12,765 nt of DNA from NCBI GenBank assembly GCA_030150665.1, contig JASLFJ010000096.1, forward strand, positions 1 to 12,765, in the 5' to 3' direction. Origin of the DNA: Enterococcaceae bacterium (lineage in GTDB: Bacteria; Bacillota; Bacilli; Lactobacillales; Catellicoccaceae). The notes below the pieces were generated by a model. The model made no database searches. It had not been told where the DNA came from and was given only the letters and a program-made list of their open reading frames with translations. A program made the translations under genes and the position numbers. Every line of letters begins with the position of its first letter. The first letter of the stretch is position 1. Below are positions 6,807-12,765 of the stretch, one piece after another.

Positions 6807-7724
6807 ATGTCAGAAATCAATATACATACTATTCAAGAATCATCGGGAAGATTAGATCGTTACTTAGCAAAACAGTTTCCAGAGTACTCTCGCTCGCAAA
6901 TTCAAAAATGGATTGACCAAGGCAATATTTTAGTCAATGATCAACGTGTTAAAACAAAATATATGGTAAATCAAGGAGATATTGTATCTATTCAAGAACC
7001 AGAACTTGAAGTGTTAAGCATAGATCCAGAACCGATAGATTTAGATATTATTTATGAAGATCAAGATTTAATAATTATTAATAAGCCACAAGGTATGGTC
7101 GTACATCCTTCGGCAGGACACGATACAGGTACACTCGTCAACGGATTGATGTATTATACAAAGCAGTTGTCATCGGTTAATGGGGAGTTTAGACCTGGAA
7201 TAGTTCATCGGATTGATAAAGATACATCAGGACTTTTAGTCGTTGCTAAAAATGATGCGACGCATCGATATTTATCAGAGCAATTAAAAGATAAAAAACC
7301 AGAGCGTACGTATTATGCTTTAGTTCATGGTATTATTCCTCATAAGGAAGGAACTATTAAAGCCCCTATTGGTCGTTCTCCTAAAGATCGAAAAAAACAA
7401 GCAGTAGTTGCCCAAGGTAGAGATGCTGTGACTCATTTTGAGGTGATAGAAACGTTTGGTGATCAATTTTCACTAATTAAATGTCATCTAGAAACAGGAA
7501 GAACACATCAAATTCGTGTTCATATGAACTATATTGGACATCCTATTGCTGGTGATCCGCTATATGGGCCTAGGAAAACACTTAAAGGAAATGGACAATA
7601 CTTACATGCTCAAACATTAGGATTTGTGCATCCAACGACTCAAGAATATGTTACTTTTGAAGCACCGTTACCAGAATATTTTGAAGATCAATTACAAGAA
7701 TTAAGAAAAACATTGACATCATGA
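6807..7724 (+). CDS. RluD/YlyB-family ribosomal RNA pseudouridine synthase
   Basis: A 305-residue enzyme of the RluA/RluD family, converting uridines in ribosomal RNA to pseudouridine; the exact target sites cannot be told from sequence. An S4 RNA-binding domain occupies about residues 14-60 (GRLDRYLAKQFPEYSRSQIQ then ILVNDQRVKTKY). The catalytic domain begins near 80, with NKPQGMVVHP (92-101), the catalytic loop HRIDKDTSGLLVVAK (134-148, Asp137 in the conserved HRxD position), and RTHQIRVHM near residue 232. Length is normal. Its ribosome binding site, AAAGGAAG at 6787-6794, is inside lspA. The last codons contain the -35 box of the pyrR promoter. No terminator follows it directly, so readthrough would enter the pyrR leader. 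Confidence 0.93.
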   Translation: MSEINIHTIQESSGRLDRYLAKQFPEYSRSQIQKWIDQGNILVNDQRVKTKYMVNQGDIVSIQEPELEVLSIDPEPIDLDIIYEDQDLIIINKPQGMVVHPSAGHDTGTLVNGLMYYTKQLSSVNGEFRPGIVHRIDKDTSGLLVVAKNDATHRYLSEQLKDKKPERTYYALVHGIIPHKEGTIKAPIGRSPKDRKKQAVVAQGRDAVTHFEVIETFGDQFSLIKCHLETGRTHQIRVHMNYIGHPIAGDPLYGPRKTLKGNGQYLHAQTLGFVHPTTQEYVTFEAPLPEYFEDQLQELRKTLTS

Positions 7725-7741
7725 TTTCTTTTTTTTATATT
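7713..7741 (+). promoter_or_regulatory. Strong sigma-A-type promoter of the pyrR leader
   Basis: A perfect TTGACA (7713-7718) lies in the last codons of the rluD-family gene, followed after 17 bases by TATATT (7736-7741), which matches five of six -10 bases. The predicted start near 7748 puts the whole PyrR attenuator in the leader RNA. Confidence 0.8.
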
Positions 7742-7765
7742 AATAAATAGGTAATAAAATAATAA

Positions 7766-7799
7766 CCTTTTAATGATGATACAGAGAGATTATCAAAGG
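7766..7799 (+). promoter_or_regulatory. PyrR-binding anti-antiterminator, first site (pyrR leader)
   Basis: An upper stem GATGAT (7775-7780) pairs with ATTATC (7789-7794) around the loop ACAGAGAG (7781-7788), which fits the CAGAGAG core of known PyrR-binding loops. A lower stem CCTTT (7766-7770) pairs with AAAGG (7795-7799), with a four-base bulge on the 5' side, the usual plan. UMP-bound PyrR would stabilise this form and so favour the terminator. Confidence 0.85.
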
Positions 7800-7875
7800 G
7801 ATTTTTTATGGATATTGTCTTTAATCTAAAGATAGTTTAATGTTTAGATTTAGATATAGATCAATTAAAAATGCC
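7798..7875 (+). promoter_or_regulatory. Antiterminator of the pyrR leader
   Basis: GGGATTTTT (7798-7806) can pair with AAAAATGCC (7867-7875) with one G-G mismatch, helped by ATTG (7814-7817) with CAAT (7862-7865) and a perfect AATCTAAA (7823-7830) with TTTAGATT (7843-7850). This structure uses both the lower anti-antiterminator stem and the 5' arm of the terminator, so the three forms exclude each other as in the established PyrR mechanism. Hand folding only. Confidence 0.7.
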
Positions 7876-7901
7876 TTATACACTGTATAAGGCATTTTTT
7901 T
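7867..7901 (+). terminator. Attenuator terminator before pyrR
   Basis: A 15-bp stem (AAAAATGCCTTATAC, 7867-7881, with 7885-7899) and three-base loop ACT are followed by a T-run ending at 7901. The pyrR ribosome binding site starts only three bases later, so termination separates the leader from the gene cleanly. Confidence 0.92.
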
Positions 7902-7918
7902 ATGAAAGGATATGAGAG

Positions 7919-8458
7919 ATGATGAAGCGTAAAGTTTTAATGAATTCAGGTGATATGCACCGGGCATTGACACGTATGTGTTATGAAATTATTGAACGTA
8001 ACAAAGACCTTGATCATTTAGTCTTAGTCGGTATTGAAACACGAGGTGTATTTTTAGCAGAACGAATGGCAAAAAGATTAAGTAGTATTGAAGATTTATC
8101 AATACCAACGTATCCGTTAAATATTCAGTCTTACCGAGATGATATTGCTCCAGAATGTAGAGCTACTTTTGAAAAACGTGAGGTAAGCTTAGATTTTACA
8201 GATAAACACGTTATTTTGGTTGATGATGTTCTTTATACAGGAAGAAGTATTCGTGCAGGATTAGATGCAATTATGGACCTAGGACGGCCACAAAAAATAT
8301 CGCTTGCTGTACTTATTGATCGAGGGCATAGAGAATTACCTATTAGAGCGGATTATGTGGGGAAAAATATTCCTACTTCTAAACAAGAAAATGTCGTTGT
8401 ACACATGGAAGAAGTAGATGATAAAGATTTAGTCTATTTAACAGATCAAACAAAATAA
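7919..8458 (+). CDS. pyrR: PyrR: bifunctional pyr operon attenuation regulator / uracil phosphoribosyltransferase
   Basis: This 179-residue protein binds pyr leader RNA when UMP is high and promotes termination; PyrR proteins also often convert uracil and PRPP to UMP. The PRPP-binding signature VILVDDVLYTGRS (98-110) is intact. RSYRDD-like IQSYRDDIAP (69-78) and the family-specific C-terminal segment RGHRELPIRADYVGKNIPTS (135-154) are clear. Length is typical. Two ATG codons stand side by side; the GAAAGGA site at 7904-7910 lies eight bases before 7919, which I take as the start, though 7922 is possible. It sits between two PyrR-responsive attenuators, so it regulates its own transcription and that of the permease downstream. 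Confidence 0.97.
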   Translation: MMKRKVLMNSGDMHRALTRMCYEIIERNKDLDHLVLVGIETRGVFLAERMAKRLSSIEDLSIPTYPLNIQSYRDDIAPECRATFEKREVSLDFTDKHVILVDDVLYTGRSIRAGLDAIMDLGRPQKISLAVLIDRGHRELPIRADYVGKNIPTSKQENVVVHMEEVDDKDLVYLTDQTK

Positions 8459-8493
8459 AATCTTTAATTCAGTACAGAGAGACTGAGATGATT
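8459..8493 (+). promoter_or_regulatory. PyrR-binding anti-antiterminator, second site (pyrR-permease gap)
   Basis: CAGT (8470-8473) pairs with ACTG (8482-8485) around the loop ACAGAGAG (8474-8481), the same eight bases as in the first site; T8469-A8486 extends the stem. A possible lower stem pairs AATC (8459-8462) with GATT (8490-8493) across an internal bulge. It starts directly after the pyrR stop codon. Confidence 0.82.
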
Positions 8494-8525
8494 CAGAGAT
8501 TATAAAGGATAATCTTATCATACAG
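8483..8525 (+). promoter_or_regulatory. Antiterminator before the uracil permease gene
   Basis: CTG (8483-8485) can pair with CAG (8523-8525), ATGAT (8488-8492) with ATCAT (8517-8521), and AGATTAT (8497-8503) with ATAATCT (8509-8515) around a five-base loop. It shares bases with the PyrR-binding stem on one side and the terminator 5' arm on the other, as needed for a switch. Hand folding only. Confidence 0.7.
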
Positions 8526-8557
8526 ACTTTTTGTGCAATACAAAAAGTCTGTTTTTT
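8522..8557 (+). terminator. Attenuator terminator before the uracil permease gene
   Basis: A perfect 13-bp stem ACAGACTTTTTGT (8522-8534) with ACAAAAAGTCTGT (8540-8552), loop GCAAT, followed by a T-run to 8557. The region from here to the permease start (8558-8641) has no convincing promoter or other feature. Confidence 0.93.
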
Positions 8558-8641
8558 ATTTAGAGCTTGGTAGAACGCTGTATTTAAGAATTAACTATCG
8601 TTCAACATTTTTAATCATTTATAAGAAAGAGGGATTATCTT

Positions 8642-9916
8642 ATGACGAAAAAAAGAGATGTAATTTTAGACGTTCATGAAAAGCCAAAGTTATTACCATG
8701 GTTAGGGTTAAGTTTTCAACATTTATTTACAATGTTTGGCGCAACCGTGTTAGTTCCAATTTTAGTAGGTATTAATCCAAGCATTGCTTTATTTAGCTCA
8801 GGGATGGGGACTATTGTATATTTAATTGTCACAAAAGGAAAGATTCCTGCATATTTAGGAAGTAGTTTTGCATTTATTGCTGCTATGAAATTATTAATGG
8901 AAAGTGAAGGCTATCCAGCTATAGCTCAAGGAGCAATTACAACAGGGCTTGTTTATTTTATTGTAGCTTATTTTGTAAAGAAAAAAGGATCTAATTGGTT
9001 AGATAAGTTATTACCACCTATTGTTGTAGGACCTGTTATTATGGTCATTGGTTTAGGATTAGCTCATAGTGCTGCAAATAATGCGATGTTTGATGGATTA
9101 GGAAATTATAATGTTTTATATATTTTAGTTGCTTTATTTACTTTAGCAGTAACCATTATTTTTAATATGTGGCTTGGAGGATTTTTAAGTTTAATTCCAA
9201 TCTTATTAGGTATTGTCGTGGGGTATCTTTTTGCTTTATTTGTAGGAATCGTTGATACAGATATTATTAAAGAAGCAGCTTGGCTGTCTTTACCTCATTT
9301 TCAAGTATTTGGAGTTAGCTATGCGCCTAAATTATCTATTTCTGCTATTGTTACAATGGCTCCGATTGCCTTTGTGACAATGACAGAGCATATTGGTCAT
9401 TTGATGGTATTAAATAAATTAACTGAGCGTAATTATTTCGAAGAACCCGGTCTTCATCGTACTTTATTTGGTGATGGATGTGCACAAATTACAGCAGGTC
9501 TTGTCGGAGGACCTCCTGTGACTAGTTATGGAGAAAATATTGGGGTTTTAGCAATTACTCGTGTACATAGTGTTTATGTTATTGGTGGTGCGGGTATTTT
9601 AGCTATGGTACTAAGTTTTGTAGGTAAAATTAGTGCAGTTATTTTAAGTATTCCTGCTCCGGTTATTTCTGGGATCAGCTTTTTACTATTTGGTGTTATT
9701 GCGGCAAGTGGTATGAAAATTTTAATTGAGCACCAAATTGATTTTGATCAGAAGAAAAATTTAATTATTGCTTCTGTGATTTTAGTAGTAGGTATTGGAG
9801 GATTAATCTTTAAAGTAGGCGTTTTTGAGCTTTCAGGAATGGCTCTTGCTACGTTATTTGGCATTATTTTAAATTTAATACTACCGGAACAGTCAAAAGC
9901 AGAACAAAATAAATAA
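8642..9916 (+). CDS. uraA: Uracil permease (NCS2 family, UraA/PyrP type)
   Basis: A 424-residue integral membrane protein of the nucleobase:cation symporter-2 family that imports uracil, probably with protons. It has many hydrophobic segments consistent with the 14-helix UraA fold. Family marks are FQHLFTMFGATVLVP (25-39), the TM8 motif MTEHIGHL (247-254, Glu249) and the TM10 motif GGPPVTSYGENIGV (289-302, Glu298), the two glutamates corresponding to the uracil-binding acids of UraA. Uracil, not xanthine or uric acid, is favoured by these motifs and by the pyrR context. An AAAGAGGG site at 8626-8633 lies eight bases before ATG. The gene is preceded by its own PyrR attenuator and followed by a strong terminator, so the unit ends here without pyrB or other biosynthetic genes. 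Confidence 0.96.
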   Translation: MTKKRDVILDVHEKPKLLPWLGLSFQHLFTMFGATVLVPILVGINPSIALFSSGMGTIVYLIVTKGKIPAYLGSSFAFIAAMKLLMESEGYPAIAQGAITTGLVYFIVAYFVKKKGSNWLDKLLPPIVVGPVIMVIGLGLAHSAANNAMFDGLGNYNVLYILVALFTLAVTIIFNMWLGGFLSLIPILLGIVVGYLFALFVGIVDTDIIKEAAWLSLPHFQVFGVSYAPKLSISAIVTMAPIAFVTMTEHIGHLMVLNKLTERNYFEEPGLHRTLFGDGCAQITAGLVGGPPVTSYGENIGVLAITRVHSVYVIGGAGILAMVLSFVGKISAVILSIPAPVISGISFLLFGVIAASGMKILIEHQIDFDQKKNLIIASVILVVGIGGLIFKVGVFELSGMALATLFGIILNLILPEQSKAEQNK

Positions 9917-9943
9917 TCAATTGAATTATAGATCTTGAACATG

Positions 9944-9990
9944 GTACAATGATTTTACATATACAATATGTAAATGAATTGTACTTTTTT
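9944..9990 (+). terminator. Terminator of the pyrR-permease unit
   Basis: GTACAAT (9944-9950) pairs with ATTGTAC (9978-9984) and, inside a small GAT/TGA internal loop, TTTACATAT (9954-9962) pairs with ATATGTAAA (9966-9974) around loop ACA. Six T bases follow at 9985-9990. Sixteen canonical pairs and the T-run make it convincing despite low GC. Confidence 0.88.
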
Positions 9991-9996
9991 GTTCAT

Positions 9997-10025
9997 TTAG
10001 TAAAGATTATCAATATAAGTATAAT
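9997..10025 (+). promoter_or_regulatory. Possible promoter of the ion channel gene
   Basis: A perfect TATAAT at 10020-10025 is 17 bases from a weak -35, TTAGTA (9997-10002). A promoter is expected here because a strong terminator ends just upstream. Confidence 0.4.
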
Positions 10026-10096
10026 CAAAAGAATATATGAAATACTATAGTTATACTTTATTCATCACTTAATGTTGATTTATTGGAGTGACGAGA

Positions 10097-10810
10097 TTGA
10101 AAAATAAACATAAGATATATATCGGCAGTATTTCTTTATTGTTGTTAATTTCATTAATTGCCTTTTTACTACATGATGAATTAGCAATGAAAATTGATTT
10201 TTTTGTCCTATTAATTTTTTCATTTGATACATTTTACAGATTATGGAAATCGGAAGATAAGGTCTATTTTATCAAAAATCATGTGTTTGATTTTTTAGCG
10301 ATTATTCCATTTTCTAGAAATTTTAGATTTTTTAGATTATTTACACTGTTTAGTGTTTTTGTAAGAACAACGTCAATTGGTCGGAGATATCTATTACCGA
10401 CTTATCTTTATTTAAGGCGAAGCAAAATAGGACGGGTTATTATTGTCTTTATTATTCTTTTTATCATTTTACCCATTCCATTGCTTTTTATAGAGCCTCA
10501 TATGCATAATTATGGGGATGTCTTATGGTGGGCTATTCAGACAACAACTACAGTAGGATATGGTGATATTGTTCCCGTAACTTTTTTAGGTAGAATTATT
10601 GCCAGTATTTTAATGTTATTAGGAATAGGATTTATTAGTACCATTACAAGTATAATCACACAACTTATTTTAAATCCTGATTATCATGTAAAATCAAAAC
10701 ATACGGTATTAAAACATAATCCGAAAACTACGATATGTTCTTATAAATATCAATCTCATTTAGATCAAAAGGAGCATCAAAAATTTGTGAAGTTATTAAA
10801 TAAATCATAA
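10097..10810 (+). CDS. Voltage-sensor-type potassium channel subunit (six-segment)
   Basis: The 237-residue protein has the selectivity filter TTVGYGD (151-157) between a pore-lining pair, S5 (about 114-132) and S6 (about 166-191), so it should form a tetrameric K+ channel. Before the pore are four more helices that look like a voltage sensor: S1 (7-25), S2 (33-50, with FSFDTFYR), S3 (62-71, FDFLAIIP) and an S4 with arginines every third residue (Arg74, Arg77, Arg80), then RR at 96-97 and a basic linker. A short hydrophilic tail of about 45 residues follows S6, with no RCK/TrkA domain. I chose the TTG at 10097 because the GGAG site (10085-10088) is eight bases upstream; the GTG at 10088 overlaps that site. 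It stands between a terminator and zapA, so its job is not indicated by neighbours. Gating has to be inferred. Confidence 0.88.
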   Translation: MKNKHKIYIGSISLLLLISLIAFLLHDELAMKIDFFVLLIFSFDTFYRLWKSEDKVYFIKNHVFDFLAIIPFSRNFRFFRLFTLFSVFVRTTSIGRRYLLPTYLYLRRSKIGRVIIVFIILFIILPIPLLFIEPHMHNYGDVLWWAIQTTTTVGYGDIVPVTFLGRIIASILMLLGIGFISTITSIITQLILNPDYHVKSKHTVLKHNPKTTICSYKYQSHLDQKEHQKFVKLLNKS

Positions 10811-10848
10811 GATAAGTAATAACTATATCAGTAAAAGGGTGAGTATAT

Positions 10849-11271
10849 ATGGACAATATAATTCGTTATAAAATGACTATTGGTGAGAAAACATATACCA
10901 TTATTGGTAATGAAAGCAAGGAGCATATGCAAGTTGTTGAGCAGATTGTACAAACGCAATTAACAGATCTTCTAGCACTTTCTGATGATATTACTATAGA
11001 ACAGGCTTCTATATTATTAGCTGTTAATGCAATATCTGATCAAGTAAATTTTAAAGAACAGATGCTTCAAATGGAGCAATATTGTCATACATTGGAGAAA
11101 AAAATTCAGCGTATGGAACATGTTGAACAAAAAGCAAAAGAAATTTTATGCAAAAAAGGAGATCATGATGAACCTATTGATCATGTTACTGCATATAATG
11201 TATTAAATGAGGATATTAAAGAACGACTACAAAAAGAACGGACTTCAATAGAAACTCAAGAAAAGGAATAG
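10849..11271 (+). CDS. zapA: Cell division protein ZapA
   Basis: ZapA binds FtsZ and promotes Z-ring assembly in the cytoplasm. Of 140 residues, 1 to about 90 fit the family: a small N-terminal beta domain (RYKMTIGEKTYTIIGNESKE, 6-25), then VVEQIVQTQLTDLL and the long helix beginning ASILLAVNAISDQ (53-65). The helix continues as a coiled coil (about 66-105, KEQMLQMEQYCHTLEKKIQR). The protein is longer than the usual 85-100 residues, with a charged tail of about 35-45 residues. An AAAAGGG site at 10833-10839 precedes ATG. The zapA-cvpA-mutS2 order matches Firmicutes, where polX often stands before mutS2; here it is absent. Only 38 bases separate it from the channel gene, with no terminator, so it may be co-transcribed. 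Confidence 0.88.
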   Translation: MDNIIRYKMTIGEKTYTIIGNESKEHMQVVEQIVQTQLTDLLALSDDITIEQASILLAVNAISDQVNFKEQMLQMEQYCHTLEKKIQRMEHVEQKAKEILCKKGDHDEPIDHVTAYNVLNEDIKERLQKERTSIETQEKE

Positions 11272-11281
11272 GGACGATGGT

Positions 11282-11827
11282 ATGGTTATCATTTTAATAT
11301 TGTTACTTTGGATGATTGGTTTTTATACAGGTGTACGGCGTGGTGCAGCCTTACAATTACTTTACACATTAGGGTACTTCATCACATTTATTTGTGCACG
11401 ATTATTTTATAAACCGTTAGGAGATAAGTTAGAGCTATTGATTCCTTATCCAACAGCGACAGAGCATAGCCAAATGTTATTTTTTGATCAAGAAACAGCA
11501 ATCCATCTAGATAAATCTTTTTATGCAGGAGTCGGCTTTATTTGTATTTTATTTATTGGATGGGTGATTGTTCGTTTTTTAGGTATTTTTTTCTATCAAT
11601 ATACTTTTGTACCTATTAAACAAGTAATTAACTTTTGGGTGGGTGGCTTTTTAGGTTGGTTTATGATGTATGTTGGTATTTTTTTCGTTCTTTATTTATT
11701 TTCTTTAATACCTATCTCTAGTATTCAAGATTATTTTTCACAGTCTGCCTTACTTAGAAGTATTGTAAAATATACACCTTATTTTTCGAAATTAACATAT
11801 AAGTTATGGATTACTCAAATTATTTAA
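11282..11827 (+). CDS. CvpA-family membrane protein
   Basis: A 181-residue protein of the CvpA (colicin V production) family, named from its E. coli member; its biochemical function is not settled. Four membrane segments are visible: about 2-20, 24-43, 81-103 and 112-143. The first pair is joined by the family-typical GVRRGAALQLLYTLGY (17-32). A short loop between segments 2 and 3 (about 44-80) lies probably outside. The gene begins ten bases after zapA with AAAAGG (11261-11266) and AGGG (11270-11273) upstream, so the two are clearly one transcription unit. The equivalent in Bacillus subtilis is yshB. Confidence 0.85.
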   Translation: MVIILILLLWMIGFYTGVRRGAALQLLYTLGYFITFICARLFYKPLGDKLELLIPYPTATEHSQMLFFDQETAIHLDKSFYAGVGFICILFIGWVIVRFLGIFFYQYTFVPIKQVINFWVGGFLGWFMMYVGIFFVLYLFSLIPISSIQDYFSQSALLRSIVKYTPYFSKLTYKLWITQII

Positions 11828-11898
11828 TGATCATTAGTGCTTGTGAATCATCAATGTGACTGATTATTAAGCAAATTATAAAAAGAGGTGATTCTTCG

Positions 11899-12765
11899 TT
11901 GACTCAATTAATGATTCCTCATCATCTAGAATTTGAAAAAATTAAAGCACAACTTCAATATTTTTGTTATACAGAAAAAGGTAAAATGTTTGTGGAACAT
12001 TTAATGCCTTTTCAAGATCCTAAAGAAGTTCAAGAACAATTGAATCAAACTCAAGATGGTATAGATAGTTTAAGAATACAAGGATTGATGCCGTTTACAG
12101 AACTCGCTTCTTTAGATGAGCCGTTAGATCGTCTTGCTATTGGTGCTACTTTAGATGGCTTAGAACTTTATCAAATTTTACAAGTATTGTCTGTTATTAA
12201 AGATATTAAGCATTATTTTATTCAATTATCAGAAAAAAAAGAAGACTTTTTAGCCATTCATGAACTTATTGAAACGTTAGATTATTTTCCAGATATTTAT
12301 GATCAATTAGAATTCAGTGTAGATGCTTCTGGATTTATTAAAGATAGTGCTTCTGCTGAGCTAAAGCGTATTCGTCGTCAAATCAGACAAACTGAGCAGT
12401 ATATTAAGCGTACCTTAGAACAAATGATTCATGGTAAAAATGCAGCTTATTTGCGAGAACAATTAATTACTATGAGAAATGATCGATATGTACTTCCTGT
12501 AAAACAAGAATATCGCAATAAATTTGGTGGTATTGTACATGATCAAAGTGCTTCAGGACAGACATTGTTTATTGAGCCACAGCAACTTTTACCCTTAAAT
12601 GATCAGTTAAAAGAACATATTGCTGCTGAATATGCTGAAATTGAGCGTATTTTACAACAGTTATCAACATTACTGGGGCCTGTGCAACATTTATTAAGAT
12701 CTCAAGAACAAGTATTAGCAACTATTGATTTTATTCAAGCAAAAGCCCAATATGCAAAAAGTATT
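11899..12765 (+). CDS. mutS2: MutS2 (endonuclease/ribosome-rescue MutS-family ATPase), 3' end outside window
   Basis: The frame stays open to the last base, so 289 of roughly 780-790 residues are visible. MutS2 is a MutS-family ATPase with a C-terminal Smr domain; it has been linked to suppression of recombination and, in Bacillus, to rescue of collided ribosomes. The visible part is the N-terminal and core/lever region: FEKIKAQLQYFCYTEKGK (12-29) is the usual opening, and RNDRYVLPVKQEY (193-205) with GGIVHDQSASGQTLFIEP is a hallmark. The P-loop and Smr domain lie beyond the window. The start is a TTG with AGAGGTGAT (11884-11892) just upstream; ATG at 11911 is too far from that site. It lies 71 bases after cvpA with no terminator. 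Confidence 0.94.
   Translation, partial: MTQLMIPHHLEFEKIKAQLQYFCYTEKGKMFVEHLMPFQDPKEVQEQLNQTQDGIDSLRIQGLMPFTELASLDEPLDRLAIGATLDGLELYQILQVLSVIKDIKHYFIQLSEKKEDFLAIHELIETLDYFPDIYDQLEFSVDASGFIKDSASAELKRIRRQIRQTEQYIKRTLEQMIHGKNAAYLREQLITMRNDRYVLPVKQEYRNKFGGIVHDQSASGQTLFIEPQQLLPLNDQLKEHIAAEYAEIERILQQLSTLLGPVQHLLRSQEQVLATIDFIQAKAQYAKSI

Noticed and set aside
8561..8641. A separate promoter for the permease gene after the attenuator
   Set aside because: Boxes such as TTGGTA or TTAACT have no acceptable -10 at 16-18 bases.
9748..9942. Minus-strand open frame opposite the end of the permease gene
   Set aside because: A shadow of the permease gene, with no supporting start signals.
9935..9950. TTGAAC...TACAAT as a promoter after the permease gene
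   Set aside because: The boxes are only four bases apart; TACAAT is an arm of the terminator hairpin.
11826..11898. Palindrome AATGATCATT and TTGTGA-type promoter before mutS2
   Set aside because: The palindrome is ten common A+T-rich bases over the cvpA stop; no -10 fits TTGTGA at a usual spacing, and the TATAAA at 11877 is too close to the ribosome binding site.
1..12765. CRISPR array, insertion sequence, phage or toxin-antitoxin genes
   Set aside because: No regularly spaced repeats, transposase, integrase or paired small genes were seen on either strand.

Overview
The window looks like chromosomal DNA from a low-GC Gram-positive bacterium, probably a lactic-acid bacterium of the order Lactobacillales and possibly near Enterococcaceae. 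The evidence is strong A+T richness, AGGAGG-type ribosome binding sites, two TTG starts, PyrR-type attenuators, a MurC and AsnS of the Enterococcus/Lactobacillus kind, and zapA-cvpA-mutS2 without an intervening polX. The order is inferred from remembered family resemblance, not from a search.

Layout from left to right. (1) 1-3574, plus strand: the 3' part of a dinG-like gene, tseB (ypmB) and asnS, with a good promoter of its own before asnS. (2) 3575-4027: the longest gap between protein genes. It holds a long bidirectional terminator, a tRNA-Arg(CCG) on the minus strand with an extended -10 promoter, and a poorly understood leader. (3) 4028-7724: an acidic, low-complexity protein that looks like the N-terminal part of an SftA/FtsK-type translocase without its motor, then murC (peptidoglycan precursor synthesis), lspA (lipoprotein signal peptidase) and an RluD-family pseudouridine synthase, closely packed. 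(4) 7713-9990: a pyrimidine unit. A consensus promoter, a PyrR-dependent attenuator, pyrR, a second attenuator with the same PyrR loop, the uracil permease gene, and a strong closing terminator. (5) 9997-12765: a voltage-sensor-type potassium channel gene, then zapA (FtsZ-ring assembly), a cvpA-family membrane protein gene and the 5' part of mutS2, which runs off the window.

Most of the window is ordinary housekeeping DNA, and I see no mobile element, CRISPR array, phage gene or clearly new multigene system. The most unusual signal is that two genes that normally encode ATP-driven DNA motors appear here without a working motor. The dinG-like gene keeps its exonuclease motifs in an open frame, but its Walker A and DEAH-box positions are replaced and the second helicase domain is missing. 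The gene before murC, where sftA stands in Bacillus, stops before any motor domain. The familiar neighbours ypmA/aspB and dnaD/nth are also missing around tseB-asnS. Together this suggests a streamlined or rearranged genome. The pyrR-permease pair with two intact RNA switches is the best-resolved regulatory system in the window.
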